DNA of 64,000 nt from Tridacna crocea (taxonomy: Eukaryota; Mollusca; Bivalvia; Cardiida; Cardiidae), in contig OX031062.1 of the NCBI GenBank assembly GCA_943736015.1, positions 52,688,962 through 52,752,961 of the forward strand, given 5' to 3'. The position numbers and the translations under genes were made by a program. Numbering within the stretch: the first letter of the stretch is position 1; each line of letters opens with the position of its first letter. The notes under the pieces are model-generated. The model did not search any database. It saw only the letters and a list, made by a program, of their open reading frames with translations, and had not been told where the DNA came from. Shown piece by piece: positions 11,740 to 24,100 of this stretch.

Positions 11740-11888
11740 GACCAGTATTTTCTCCTTGTGCCATGATGTTTTCTACCCTTTCATAGACAAATATATTTGG
11801 TTGAGCCACATTTAATTTGTCACCTTCAAATACTTTCAATATCAACTGGTCCTTTTTATGTCTGGAAGTCAAGTATAGAATGAGTTAA
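11740..11888 (-). mobile_element. TTAA MITE, right-half fragment
   Basis: It begins at the hairpin tip (GACCAGTATTTTCTCC), then the GAGCCACATTTAATTTGTC arm to a TTAA shared with the next copy. Confidence 0.75.
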
Positions 11889-12109
11889 CCCTTTACCACA
11901 CAATGACAACTTTTAACACCCCTGAAAAAGAAGGCCTTAAAAACATGGGAAAAGGAGAAAATGCTGGTTACCAGCATTTTCTCCTTTTCCCACAATCTTT
12001 TCTTCCCTTTCAAAGAAAAATCATTTCATATGAGCCACATTGATACTGTCATCAGCAAATACTTTCAATTCGGACAGGTCTAAAATTTTGTCGTGAGGTT
12101 AAGGGTTAA
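11885..12109 (-). mobile_element. TTAA MITE, complete copy
   Basis: TTAA at both ends, perfect hairpin tip, left arm slightly shortened (GGCCTTAAAAACATGGG). Confidence 0.93.
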
Positions 12110-12313
12110 CTTTGTCCTGTTGTCACCAACACTTCTGAATGAATGTTTAACTTAAAATTTCAGAGATTTGCTATCTGAATGGCTTAAACATTCCTTTTGA
12201 GCCAATCAAATGGCAATGTCTTTGAAATTGGAATTCAAATAAATTTCTTCTAGGCTGGTCTATGACTTTTGCCCCAGATATACAAATAATTCAAGGTCAA
12301 AGTATAGATTAGA

Positions 12314-12541
12314 TTAACAATTTTTGAAATGTCACCATTTTAGGCTTGTCCAAAATTAAAAGCATTTGCTCATGACAATATAAAGGCTACTCCATTTAAA
12401 ATTTATTTTTGAAATGGTACAAAACATTGTGGAAAAAGGAGAAAATGCTGGTTACCAGCATTTTCTCCTTTTCCCACAATGTTTCCAAAAGCCTTCTTTC
12501 TTAGAGTTTGTAAAAGTCGATACTATTTGGTAATGGATTAA
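12314..12541 (+). mobile_element. TTAA MITE, complete copy
   Basis: TTAA at both ends with diverged terminal bases. Perfect hairpin tip. It ends about 100 bp upstream of the VWC gene start, so it may lie in that gene's promoter or 5' intron. Confidence 0.9.
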
Positions 12542-12639
12542 TCCAAATCTTGACCCTCAACTAGTTTGTAGAATAGCCATATGGTATCTTCCCATACCTC
12601 ACCCTCTGTTCATCTGTGTAGACAAGGTTACAATTAAAA

Positions 12640-14324
12640 ATGAAGGGATTTAATAAGTACACAGCCATTTTCTTTGTAAATATCTATCTGTGCTTCTGTT
12701 CCGGAGATCCGCAACCACTGGTGGCTTCGGTGCTTCCTACGTTAGGACCAATAGCGACGGCAATCCCTGGATGTCAGCATAATGGTAAAACGTACGCACC
12801 ATTCCAGTCTTTCAACCCAAGTCCTTGTGAACACTGCATGTGCTCTGGAAATGGGCAGGTTGCCTGTGCCATAGCTGACTGTTTCTTCACTCCATGTGTG
12901 GATGCTGTACATGATCCTACGAGATGTTGCCCTACTTGTCCAAATGGTAACCAAGAAATTTACTGTTCACCTCTTTATTGAATAATGCCCTGATTTTAAA
13001 AAATCTGCCAAAAAAGACTCATGGTAACAATGTAGGAAAACAATGGTCCCCTTGCAAAAACAGATTCCATATTTCAGATAATTATGTTTAGGACAAATTT
13101 GATCATTTAAGCTATATATTTATTTTGTTGTCTGCAAATATTTTCCCTATCTGTTCAAAGACAAATTTGATCATTTGAGCTATATACTTATTTTGTTGTC
13201 TGTCTGCAAATGTTTTTCTTATCTTTTCAAAGACAAATTTGATCATGTGAGCTATGTTTATTTTGTGGTCAATGTATAAATCAGTATGAACAAGTCTCGT
13301 TTACTTTCTATTTTAACCCATTACCACACAATCCCTAGTTTTGACACCCCTGAGAAAGAAGTCTTTAGAAAACATTGTGGAAAAAGGAGAAAATGCTGGT
13401 AACCAGCATTTTCTTTTCCCGCAATGTTTTCTACCCCTCACAAAACAAATTTCAAATTTTCAGTCACTTTTATTTTGTCATCTGCAAATGCTTTCAATTT
13501 GGACACATCTAAACTTTTGTCAACTGGTAATGAGTTAATCCTTTTCCACTTGTGTTCACATAAACCTGATCATGCTGATACAAAGATGAGACTGTTGTGC
13601 AAAAGGCCAAAAATATGGGTAATAAGCATTCTCTACTTATCAAAAAAATGTTTTCTATCCTTTCAAAGACAAATCCTCTACAAAAAGTACCAAAATTTGG
13701 ATCTGTTTAGAATTTTGTCATCCTGTAATTTTGCAGATATAATTTACAATTACAAAGACATCCAATTTGTTGTAAGCAGATGCAAATCTCAAATTATTCT
13801 CTCTTAATCCTTAACTCTTTATGACACAATCTCTGGTTCAGACAAAGCTGAGGAAGAAGCCTTTAGGGAACATTGTGGGAAAAGGAGAAAATGCTAGTAG
13901 CTTCCCACAATGTTTTCTAAAGTTTTACACAGATCCAAACTGAAAGCAATTGCAGACAGATGATTCAGTGAAATGCAAATGATGAAAAATATTTGTGAAT
14001 AGAAATAAAAACAAATTGAGCAGTGTTAAAAACATTTCCTCCTTTCTCTGCAATGTTTTCTAATGTCTTCTGTCTCCGGGTCCTCATAATTTGGGATTGT
14101 TTTGTAAAGGGCTAAAGTGTTACATTAAAATTACTTCAGGAGAAAATTGCAAGGCCCCAGATGGTAAGATTATAAAGAAAGGTGAGACCTACCATCCTGA
14201 TGCCAGAACAACATGTTCATGTCCAACACAGTTTGGATTCGGAGCACCACTTGCACAGTGTTCTATGGTTGGAATACCACTTCTATTTACAAAACCTAAC
14301 CCCACTTACACCATCATACCTTGA
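12640..14324 (+). CDS. Secreted VWC-domain protein, VWC2/VWC2L-like, two coding exons
   Basis: Exons 12640-12946 and 14140-14324 join at matching phase (aat g / ga gaa) to give 163 aa. Residues 1-21 are a hydrophobic signal peptide. A full VWC domain of ten cysteines runs from C45 to C100 (C63-x2-C66-x-C68, then C96-C97-x2-C100). A partial second module follows (C106, C128, C130, C143). The join CCPTCPNGENC parallels the CCPICKNGPNC of VWC2L, a secreted BMP-pathway regulator; function here is inferred. The start is the first ATG after a pyrimidine-rich TGTGTAG acceptor, so a 5' non-coding exon is likely. An AATAAA lies 27 nt after the stop. The intron holds two MITEs and a MITE-derived tandem repeat. 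Confidence 0.85.
13086..13275. repeat. Three tandem units of about 66 bp derived from the MITE arm
   Basis: GACAAATTTGATCATTT, GAGCTATAT, TTATTTTGT and CTGCAAAT recur three times in order. The unit corresponds to the segment between hairpin and terminus of a minus-oriented TTAA MITE (CTTTCAAAGACAAA...GAGCCACATTTATTTTGTC...CTGCAAATGC). Confidence 0.75.
13313..13538 (-). mobile_element. TTAA MITE, complete copy
   Basis: TTAA at both ends; hairpin with GGTAACC tip and a 4-base loss in the right stem. It lies in the VWC gene intron. A faint remnant follows at 13605-13730. Confidence 0.92.
13811..14115. mobile_element. Two joined TTAA MITE pieces
   Basis: A minus-type left end with a shortened hairpin (13811-13922, GCTAGTAGCTTCCCAC) runs straight into a plus-type copy (13923-14115) ending GTAAAGGGCTAA. 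It ends 25 bp before the second VWC exon. Confidence 0.75.
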
Positions 14325-14350
14325 ATATTTATTGTACTCTAGATGAGAAA

Positions 14351-14356
14351 AATAAA
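14351..14356 (+). terminator. Poly(A) signal of the VWC gene
   Basis: AATAAA, 27 nt after the TGA of the VWC gene. Position and motif fit; cleavage is not shown. Confidence 0.6.
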
Positions 14357-14446
14357 GATACAGATGTACTGTATGTTTTGATTTACTTTTTTATTACATC
14401 TACTTTTATATCACTCACATACATTTTGTTTTTTTTAACCATTATC

Positions 14447-14671
14447 TTAACCCTTTACCAAACAACCACTTTGAAAGCACTTGCAGACAACAAAATAAAC
14501 TGACTCGAACACTGAAATTTGTTGCCAGCATGGTTGAAAACATTGTGGGAAAATGAGAAAATGCTAGTTACATGTACTAGCATTTTCTCCTTTTCCCGCA
14601 ATGTTTTCAAAAGGCCTTTTTCTCAGGGTTGTGAAAACAAGGGATATATTATTGTTTGGTAAAGGGTTTAA
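14447..14671 (+). mobile_element. TTAA MITE, complete copy
   Basis: TTAA at both ends; hairpin tip enlarged (GCTAGTTACATGTACTAGC). Confidence 0.92.
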
Positions 14672-15028
14672 TGAGACCGACTTTGAAAGCAGTGTAAAAC
14701 AAGAGCAATTAAAAGAAATACCTAAATCTTATTTTGCTACCATACACATATTCATGTATGTATCCAAACTCATTTTGTGTTGATTATCTGTAGGCCTACA
14801 GGTATCAAGGATGTTTTCAGCGGTCTGCTGTATTTTCTTTTTATTTCAAGCGATTTACTCTTAGAGCTTTAAAATACAACTTAATCTGGTTGTTTGTTGA
14901 CAATGATCAGAGAAAAAACACCTTTTGCGGTTAGTGTGATCTTGTATTGAACTTTTCCGCTTTTTTTTGTAGCGAAAAAAAGTCGTCTGCATGTGGCCGA
15001 CAAACAGAATACTGCTGTTTTACCCTCG

Positions 15029-15042
15029 ACCGGAAGTCCAAT
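15029..15042 (+). promoter_or_regulatory. ETS motif and CCAAT box upstream of the coiled-coil gene
   Basis: ACCGGAAGT (15029-15037) is a consensus ETS/GABP site and overlaps CCAAT (15038-15042). The block is locally richer in CG than the surrounding DNA and lies about 100 bp upstream of the proposed ATG at 15143. ETS sites of this kind often mark start sites of broadly expressed genes; promoter activity is inferred. Confidence 0.45.
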
Positions 15043-15142
15043 ATTGCCTCACGACAGTGTAAACAAATCTGCAAGAGAAAGTTATGAGCAGATGACAGAT
15101 TCTACTTTCGAATAACGCTGTATCATATTTATCCAAAGAATC

Positions 15143-18100
15143 ATGTCTTCAAAAGAGAGCTTTAAGGTTTGTCATCAGTTCGTACTGTAATAGTTACATG
15201 TGTCATGCACTGCCAAGTTTTTCAATCGGCTTTAAACCTTGACCGCCTTTCATGGTTTGATCAGGCAGGTGGGGTACTGAAATAAATCTGTCATAAGTTA
15301 TGTGCCGTGCAAACAATAAGGTTAGTAAAGCAAGTCTGCCAACAACTAAACCTTGTTTTAACCCTTTACCAAATGACAAAATTTTAGACTGGTTCTTTTG
15401 AAAGAACTATGCAGTCGACAAATTAAACAACTCAAAAACTGAAATTTGTTTACAGCGGGGCAGAAAACCCGGGGTAGATCACCAGCATTTTCTCCTTTTC
15501 CCACAATGTTTTCATAAGGCTTCTATTCCAGGGCCATAAGAAGAAGATTGTTTGGTAAAGGTTACCTTCAGTCTGAATGTTTGCTCCAGTGCTATTTTTG
15601 TTACTCTTCTCTGCATACCTTCAAAGCAGCCCTCTTTTTAAAGACATTTGGAATTAATATGATTTTACCCGAACCTTTGCAAACGGCTCGATGGAACAAA
15701 ATTTCCAATGGCAGCGAACAAAATGTGCATGGTTCCTTAGATAAATGATTTATCTCATAGGCGTAACTTCTATTACGCACACGTACCATGCAGGCATGTG
15801 CGTAATGTAAAAAAAAAAATCCAGAATAGGTAGTAGGTTGCCTCTTTTTGCATATTTTTCTGTTTAGCTGAGGCACAATCAAACCTGTCTTTGAAGACCA
15901 AATTTCTTCCTTAGAAGATGCTCGAAATCATTCTACAGCTATCTTGAATGTCGAAATTTTCTTTGGGGAGGCCCCCAAACCCCTCCAAAAGAGAGGGAGC
16001 GACCCTCTATAGTGCTCTCCCCCAACTCGTGTGCTCGAGAAGCCTATGGCATGCATATAATTTACTATTTCTTGATTATGCTCTGGAATCTTTACCAAAA
16101 AAAAAAAAAACTGATGTTAGTTAATATCTAAATCTTACTTAAGTAAATTTTTATTTTCGTGCAAATCTGTACATTCCAATGTAAACAGCTGTTGATCTAC
16201 TTCACCAGAAATCAAAACATGCTGATATCATCAATGCGCATGTCTCAGCAGAAATCGCAGCATCTCTGACACGCTACAGGACGGTTTAGTAGCAAATTTC
16301 ACGGTTGAAAAAGGCACCTTGTGTGAAAATGGTTGTTAGGGTTAGAGAACCAGACTGTACAAATTCATTGTCCGTTGGGTGTTTATGCCTGTTCAACGGA
16401 AGTTACCTTGGAAGTTGTTTACAAATCACAGTGGATTTATTTACGTTGGGGAAAAAAGGTAAATTTCCATTGATTTATTTAGTATTTTGCAGCACAGTTT
16501 GTGTGATGTTAAAGATTAATCATTTATTTAATGATTATGCAAAGAAGAGTAACTAAAATAGCATCGGAGTAAAACTTCAGACTGAAGGTAGGGTATGGGG
16601 ACAGCAGCCCCCAAGTAGCTATCAGGTACTTATTAATAAGTATTTGTTTATCTCATTTTATTTTGTCTGCTAAAGTACAGTTACCATGAAAATAGGAAGG
16701 AAAACACCGACTTTGAAGGTTTTCATTTTTTTCCTGCATATGTGTTTTTTAGCATTACAATGGTGTACAATCAAACATAAGTTTGAATTACCCAGTTTGT
16801 ACATGTATTTATAGGTCTGCTTATTTTTGTTTGATATGTATTCTGTAAAGACGTCTTTAAGGAAAGAAAAACTTTATCAGAACTCTGTTATAATTAAATG
16901 AGAGCTTCTTGTAGAACCAAATGCTGTCTATTTCAGAGTATCACCTGTGTGTATTTGATGCGACATCAGATTCTGTCAATTTTAATGAACCATTGTCTTA
17001 GAATCATTGTGGCAGAGCACTGAACCACCACTTTTTTCCTTTTCCAACAGCTTTAATTATTAAATGTCTCCTCTTTCTCGGACAAAGCTAATAATTTCTA
17101 CCACATCTATTTTGTCATCTGCAAATTAATGTTGTCAAAAAAGATATGTCTAGAATTTTGTTTCATAATAAATAATGGTGAACAATTATTACTTTTTGTT
17201 GAATGGATTGGCTGACCGTATAGGATGAAGTAGATTTTGTAACACCACCATCACCGGTACAAGTATCCAAGACAAAGCTATTTGAAGTGGTAAAGTAAAG
17301 ACAGACCTCTTTGTGCAGTGCTCACTTTTCACATATGGCCTGCAACAAGCAAAAAGGGTCATTCGGACATTTGCGTAAAGTGTCGTCTCGGATCAGCGTG
17401 TGCAGTCTGCACAGGCTAATCCAAAAGGACACTTTCCGATTTTATGTGATTTTCTGTTTTACGCAAGTCTTCTGTAGCACAAAATCTAATGAAGTCGTAA
17501 AGTGCCGTTTTGGATTAGCCTGTGCGGACTGTACAGGCTAATCCGGGATGACACTTTATGCAAATGTCTGAATGCACCTTTTGGCGTGTTGCACCCCATA
17601 TAATCTTGAAATTTTGAAATTCATAAACACGGCGGGGAATCACGTTACACAACAACAACAACAATGACCGTTATTTGAAAAAATTCCCCGACTTCAGGTA
17701 AGAAAATCTTCAATAATTCCTTTAATACATGACCGATTGGAATTTGGTTTGAAGCAGAGAAGGCGGAAGGACTCCAGGGATTTGCTTGATGTGTTAGATT
17801 TTTTAAACAACACCTGATAAAAAAGTTATTGACGAGCAAACAAATTTTTTACCCTGGATAATTTGTTTGCTCACCAATAACTTTTTTATCAGGTGTTGTT
17901 TAAAAAATCTAACACATCAAGCAAATCCCCGGAGTCCTTTCGCCTTCTCTGCTTCAAACCAAATTCCAATCGGTCACGTACTAAGCGAAATTATTGAAGA
18001 TTTTCTTACCTGAAGTTGGGGAATTTTTTCAAATAACGGTCATTGTTGTTGTTGTTGTGTCACGTGATTCCCCGCCGTGATAAAACCTTAATTATTTCAG

Positions 18101-21100
18101 CTTGCATGTTCAAGAATTGAGCAGTATTCTTGTTGATTCAAGGAACATGTATTTCTTGGAAGGTATACAGTAATTTTTTTTTAAAAAAGCAGTACAGAAG
18201 TACTTAATTTTGTGATCATTGAAATTGGATCAATATTCTATTATGATTAAATTACCTTACTGTTCGGGAGGGCTTTTGAGATAAAACCTGCAATAAAGAG
18301 CAAAAATTGAAAAAAATTCCATCATCAAGAAGTAATCTTGACAGTTTACCCATTTCAAAGAACTTCAGGGAGTAATGCATTTTTTCTCTTTTGGTTTTTC
18401 TTTTTACAGAAACATAAATTGTAACAATGCATCATCATGTTCATGTTCTAAAAATGTACTGAAAAATACTGATAGTGTTTCCTGAAAGGTTTTACCATCT
18501 AGAAGCTTCCATATTTTGCTTTAACTCTTTACCACACAATTCCGACTTTTCACGACCCTGAGAAAGAAGCCTTTTGAAAACATTGTAGGAAAAGGAGAAA
18601 ATGCTGGTAACAAGCATTTTCTCCTTTTCCCACAATGTTTTCTACTCTTCCCAAAACAAATTTCAATTTTTGAGCCACATTTATTTTGTCATCTGCAAAT
18701 CATTTCAATTTGGACAAGTCTACAATTTTGTTGTTTTGTAAAGAGTCAAAACAAGGAATCTAGCACAAAGACATATGAAGTTTCAAATATCAAATGGTCC
18801 ACCCTTTACCATACAACAGTTTTATACTGTTATGAGGTAAAAGGCTTCAGAAAAAATTGTGAAAAAAGGTGAAAATGCTGGTATCCAGCATTTTTTTTTT
18901 CCTTTTTCCGCCATGTTTTCTACTCTATTAGAGGTATTTAGGTTATTTTTGCCATTTTTGAATTTGTTGCCCAGAGATGCTAAGCAGAGTAAAGGATATG
19001 ACATTTGGTAAAAGGTTGATTCTTTACTAAAAAAAACATTTCAGACTTGTCTAAATAAAGAGCATTTGCAAATGACAATTTCCATAGGCTTCAGATTTTG
19101 TAGTTTGTCTTTTATAGGGTATAAAAGAGTGTGGAAAAGAAGGGTATCTTGCTACCAGTATTTCTGTATGACAATAAATAAGGCTGAAATTATCTGTACC
19201 TTTAGATATTTTTGAAAAGGGCCTTTGAAAGTGAGAGAAAGATTTACTCTTCTCTTTCATGAAAAAGGAATATAAACAATAATGGGTTTTGTTTCACTCT
19301 ATTTGCATCTGTAATAAATCACTTGATACTATTACATGTATTTAGCTTGTGTCCTTCACTGTTCACCTGTCCTCATTTTACTTCCTGCAGAAAAAGTACC
19401 CATAGCATACAAGACTGAATATATCAGACTTTGCTCTGAATAAAATTATGATTATGTCTGCATTGAGTGCACTTATTGGTGGACAATTATTTTGAGAGCA
19501 TTTGCACTATGTGCGGATCAAGATAATACTGGACATAATGTGCAATCTGTTTTTAAATCTACAAATAGTCTTTATGCTTAACTCTTTACCATATGAGAAA
19601 TTAATAGACAGGTCCAAATTGAAAGACTGGCAGACGACAAAATAAAGGTGACTGAAAAATCAGAATTTGGTTTGGGAAGGGTAGAAAACACTGTGGGAAA
19701 AGGAAAAAATGCTGGTTACCAGCATTTCCTCCTTTACCTACAGCGTTTTCAAAAGGCTCCTTTCTCAAGGTCATTAAAAGTCGGGATTGTGTGGTAAAGA
19801 GTTAACTCTTTTCCAATTGACAAATTTTTGGACTTAACCAAATCCATTTAGCATCTGCAGACAACAAATTTAATCTTGCTAACATGTTGATTTCTGACTT
19901 TGATAGGGTAGAAAATATTGTTGGAAAAGGAGAAAATGCTGGAAACCAGCATTTTCTCCTTTTCCCACAAAATTTTCTATAGGCTTCATTCTCGGTGTTG
20001 TTAAAAGTCGGGATTGTGTGGTAAAGAGTTTAAGCTTTCAAATTGCTAATTCATTTAATTGTTTGAAGTATTAATTGTCATAGGCTTGGTGCCTTCTACA
20101 TTTCCGTCTGTTCAAAAACTTTTGACATCTTTTATTATCTCAATCTTTATTGGGGATATTTACTTCACACTTGGACAGGGTGATTACTACCAAAAGAAAA
20201 AGCTATGCATGCAACCAGAGCAGATTGGTAGTGATCAGAATATTTTTTATACAGTTACGCCCCTTTTTTTTTATGCAGAATTTTCAATAGTAGCCAGAGC
20301 CTAGCTTTGGCATCAGCATGCAATGTGCTTGTTTTTGTCCAGTGTATGCACTATTGTTTAGCACGACGGGGAATCACGTGACACAACAACAACAACAATG
20401 ACCGTTATTTGAAAAAATTCTCCAACTTCAGGTGAGAAAATCTTCAATAATTCCATTAATACATGACGGATTGGAATTTGGTTTGAAGCAGAGAAGGCGG
20501 AAGGATTCCAGAGATTTGCTTGATGTGTTAGAGTTTTTAAAAAAAACCCTGATAAAAAAGTTATTGACAAGCAAACAAATTTTTTACCCTGGATAATTTG
20601 TTTGCTTGTCAACTTTTTTATCAGGTGTTGTTTAAAAAATCTAACACATCAAGCAAATCCCCGGAGTCCTTCCGCCTTCTCTGCCTCAAACCAAATTCCA
20701 ATCGGTCACGTATTAACGGAATTATTGAAGATTTTCTTACCTGAAGTTGGGGAATTTTTTCAAATAACGGTCATTGTTGTTGTTGTTGTGTCATGTGATT
20801 CCCCGCCGTTTTTAGGTAATCCTTTAGCACACAAGAGTTTTAAAGACCCTGCCAAATAAGACAATTCAAAATATTGTTGGGAAAAGAAACACATGCTGGT
20901 ATCCCACAATGTTTTTTACCTTTCTAGGGACAAATTTTAGTTTTTGGGCCATATGTAATTTGATGTTGGCAACTGCTTCCAATTTGGACCATTTTAAAAG
21001 CTTTTTGTATGGTAAAGAGTTTTCCTTGAAAAGAGTCCAACAGTTTTATTTTTATCCTCATCCTGAGAAAGTAGTTTTATGAAAACTTTCTGTTTACCCG

Positions 21101-24100
21101 CATTCATCCTTTTTCCACAATGTTTTCAAAATGCTTCTTCATCTGGATTTTAAACATAGGTTATTTGGTTAAGAGTTAAGGGGGTCCTTTCTACCAGCTG
21201 AAAATATGAATTTCACACTGAATATACCTATATGTGTGATCAGTATATTATACTTGTGAATAACAATTGAGGAGAAAAGAATTAGAAAGGCGTGCAGGTT
21301 ACTCTAGCAAACTCTCCTTGATACTAAAACAAAGATTTTATTGTTGAATATGTGACTGGTGTTTTTGATATTATACCACACAGGTAGTTATATGAAATTT
21401 GCTACATCTATTTATAACTTTTATAGCCTTCTTTTGTGATGGATTTAATAGCATTTTATGCCACTTTCAATTAATACTGGTATCAGTCATATCATGGCAA
21501 CAGCTCACATAATTATTCATGTATGTCCTTGGTTTCAACAGTACTAGGCACAGGCTGCGAATTGTCTTTCTCAAGTACACTCAAATGAAAAGGGTTTTTT
21601 TCATGGATTGTATGGATAAAGATCAGATTACATAGAATTTGTACTCTGGGTTCTTATTCAGCAACCATTTATAAGAATAATTATTCTTTGTCTTATTCTT
21701 AAGATTTTTGCAAATTTGAAAGTAACACGGCTTCTGATTAGCTAAACCATTTTGATTGACTACACCATTTTTTGATTGACTAAACCAAATTGTTTAGCCA
21801 GTCAGAACTTGTGCTACTTGTAAATTTGGTATGTCATCAAGAACATCAAACAGAATGTGGAAAGAAGCAATAATTTCTTATACAGGAAAATTTTTTTTTT
21901 TTCATTTCCAGAGTTTCCAAACCATCTCAGAATCTTTCATATGTTTTCATATTTCTCTCTCAAGATTTCCTTCCTCTTCAATTCATTTTCATTTCATCTT
22001 GTATTCGATTTCTGTATCTGCCTGTCAGGCTAACATCTACTGTGACTTGCCAACCCAGGCCGAAATCTTGTAGCACATGGCATGTATTCATAAACCATTC
22101 TTAGTCTAATCCTAGATTTTGAAAGTAGCATGATTTTTAATTGGGTGAACCATTTGATTTAGCCTTTCAGGTGTGTTACTTTTAAATTGAGGAATTAGAC
22201 CAAGAATTAGATCAGAATCACTGCTGATAATGGAATGCTGAAAAACACAATTATGATGAGTTTCTGTGATCAATAATCGTTTAATTGTCTATCATCCATA
22301 TTGTTTCTGCAGAAACTTCAAGAAGACTTGCAGACATTTGAAGAAAGAAACCAGGATCTGATAGAAAACATCAGGAAAATCGACACAATAAAAAAAGACA
22401 AAGATGGGCGAGCAACTTTGGAGGCCATTGAAGGTCAACTTCTCACAACTGTTCAAAATATGAAACAGGTAACTTGTAGAAGCCTGTGCTGTAATCCATT
22501 TTTGTTTCCATAAATGTTTTGGACAGTTATGTACACCTTGTGTAGTCTGAACTTGCATCTACACTGCCCAAATTATACTAATTTCTAGCTCATACCTGTC
22601 TTGAAACAACAATTCTGTGGCTGTTATATTGTGACTAAAGTTTTGATTTTTTTGCTTTTATTCATATTTGTATTATATTCTTCATTTGATATTTATTACC
22701 AATGTATACAATTGTCAGTGCCTGTGTAGGAGACAGCTTTTGAAGATAGTGTGGGAAAAGTAATGTTTGAGTTGTAGCACAGATACCAGAATACCAATAT
22801 AGCCACATCTTCGCAAGCCAAGTTTACGATCACTACGTGGATCTTACCATGGCTGATTGAGGCCGATTTTGAGATTCCTGCGATGCGCCCTTTATTGGAT
22901 GCTGGTTATTACTCCCCTTTACATCATATTTCTAAAAGCAAATGAAATATCATTTTACAAACCAATTACAAATACACATGAAGCAATAAGCAGACATCCA
23001 CGTAAGTTTCCATGTTTTACCTTTTATCCGAAAGGTAGAGACCTTGTTCTATTTTTATCAAAGATGAAATGCTATGAGCGATTTCATTCGTAGCAGCTAG
23101 AGCTGGCTGCATCCAATGAAAAAGCGTATCGGGTGAATGTAAAAATCAAGCTCGAATCATCAGCCTTGGCTTGCGAAGATGATCTAGTCAGTGCTATAGG
23201 GGTTTCTCTAAATAATATCATGCTTAATAGGCTGTCTATTCCACCTGCTGTTTTCCTTTATAAATAATGTTTTAGTGGGCTGCATCAAAAGAGAGATTAT
23301 CCTGTTCCTTTGATTTTAGTGAGTTCCTCAAATTTGTCAAATACATGTAACTGCAGGCACATGTAATAATTGAGGTATGCTCTGAAAACAGGGAGCTTAA
23401 CTCTTTATCGCACATGAAAATTTCAGAACTGTCTAAATTGAAAGCATTTGCAGACAACTAAATAGATGAGTGAAAAATTGAAATTTGGTATGGGAAGGGT
23501 AGAAAACATGGTGGGACAAGGAGAAAATGCTGGTTACCAGCATTTTCTCCTTTTCCCATAATGTTTTCAAAAGGCACTTTTCTTAGGATTTTTAAAAGTA
23601 GAGATTGTGTGGTAGAGAGTTAATTTCCTTGATGCATCATACTTATCAGGTCTTTAACCCATTACCACTCAATCCCTACTATTGACGCCCCTGAGAAAGA
23701 AGCCTTTTGAAAACACTGTGGGAAAAGGAGAAAATGCTGGTAACCAGCATTTTCTCCTTTTCCCACAGTGTTTTCTACCCTTTCCAGAACAAATTTCAAT
23801 TTTTCAATCACCTTTATTTTGTCGTCTGCAGATGCTTTCAATTTGGACCAGTCCAAAATTTTCTCGTGTGGTAATGAGTTAACTAAATATGGGTCAGTAA
23901 AACCCATTGTGTCTATTAAGAGACTGACTTATGAGATAGACTGAAATCTGAACATGCACAAAATTGACCAGTTGCAAAATGGTTTGGGCCAGGTCAGCCT
24001 GCACCGATTGCAGATATGTATTAAGTGCCCCTTTTCACAGTGAGAGCCTGGCATAATTATGTTCAAATTTGCTTTCAGATTGAGAAAGAAATTAAAGATG

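Noticed and set aside
20358-20859. Pair of ORFs reading CCLKNLTHQANPWSPSAFSASNQIPIGHV on both strands
   Set aside because: Both come from the two arms of the foldback elements at 17628 and 20362. The same peptide on opposite strands follows from the inverted repeat.
22857-23093. 78-codon ORF with a membrane-like segment
   Set aside because: It lies wholly inside the TIR element 22806-23181, and the inverse copy at 49401 does not keep the frame.
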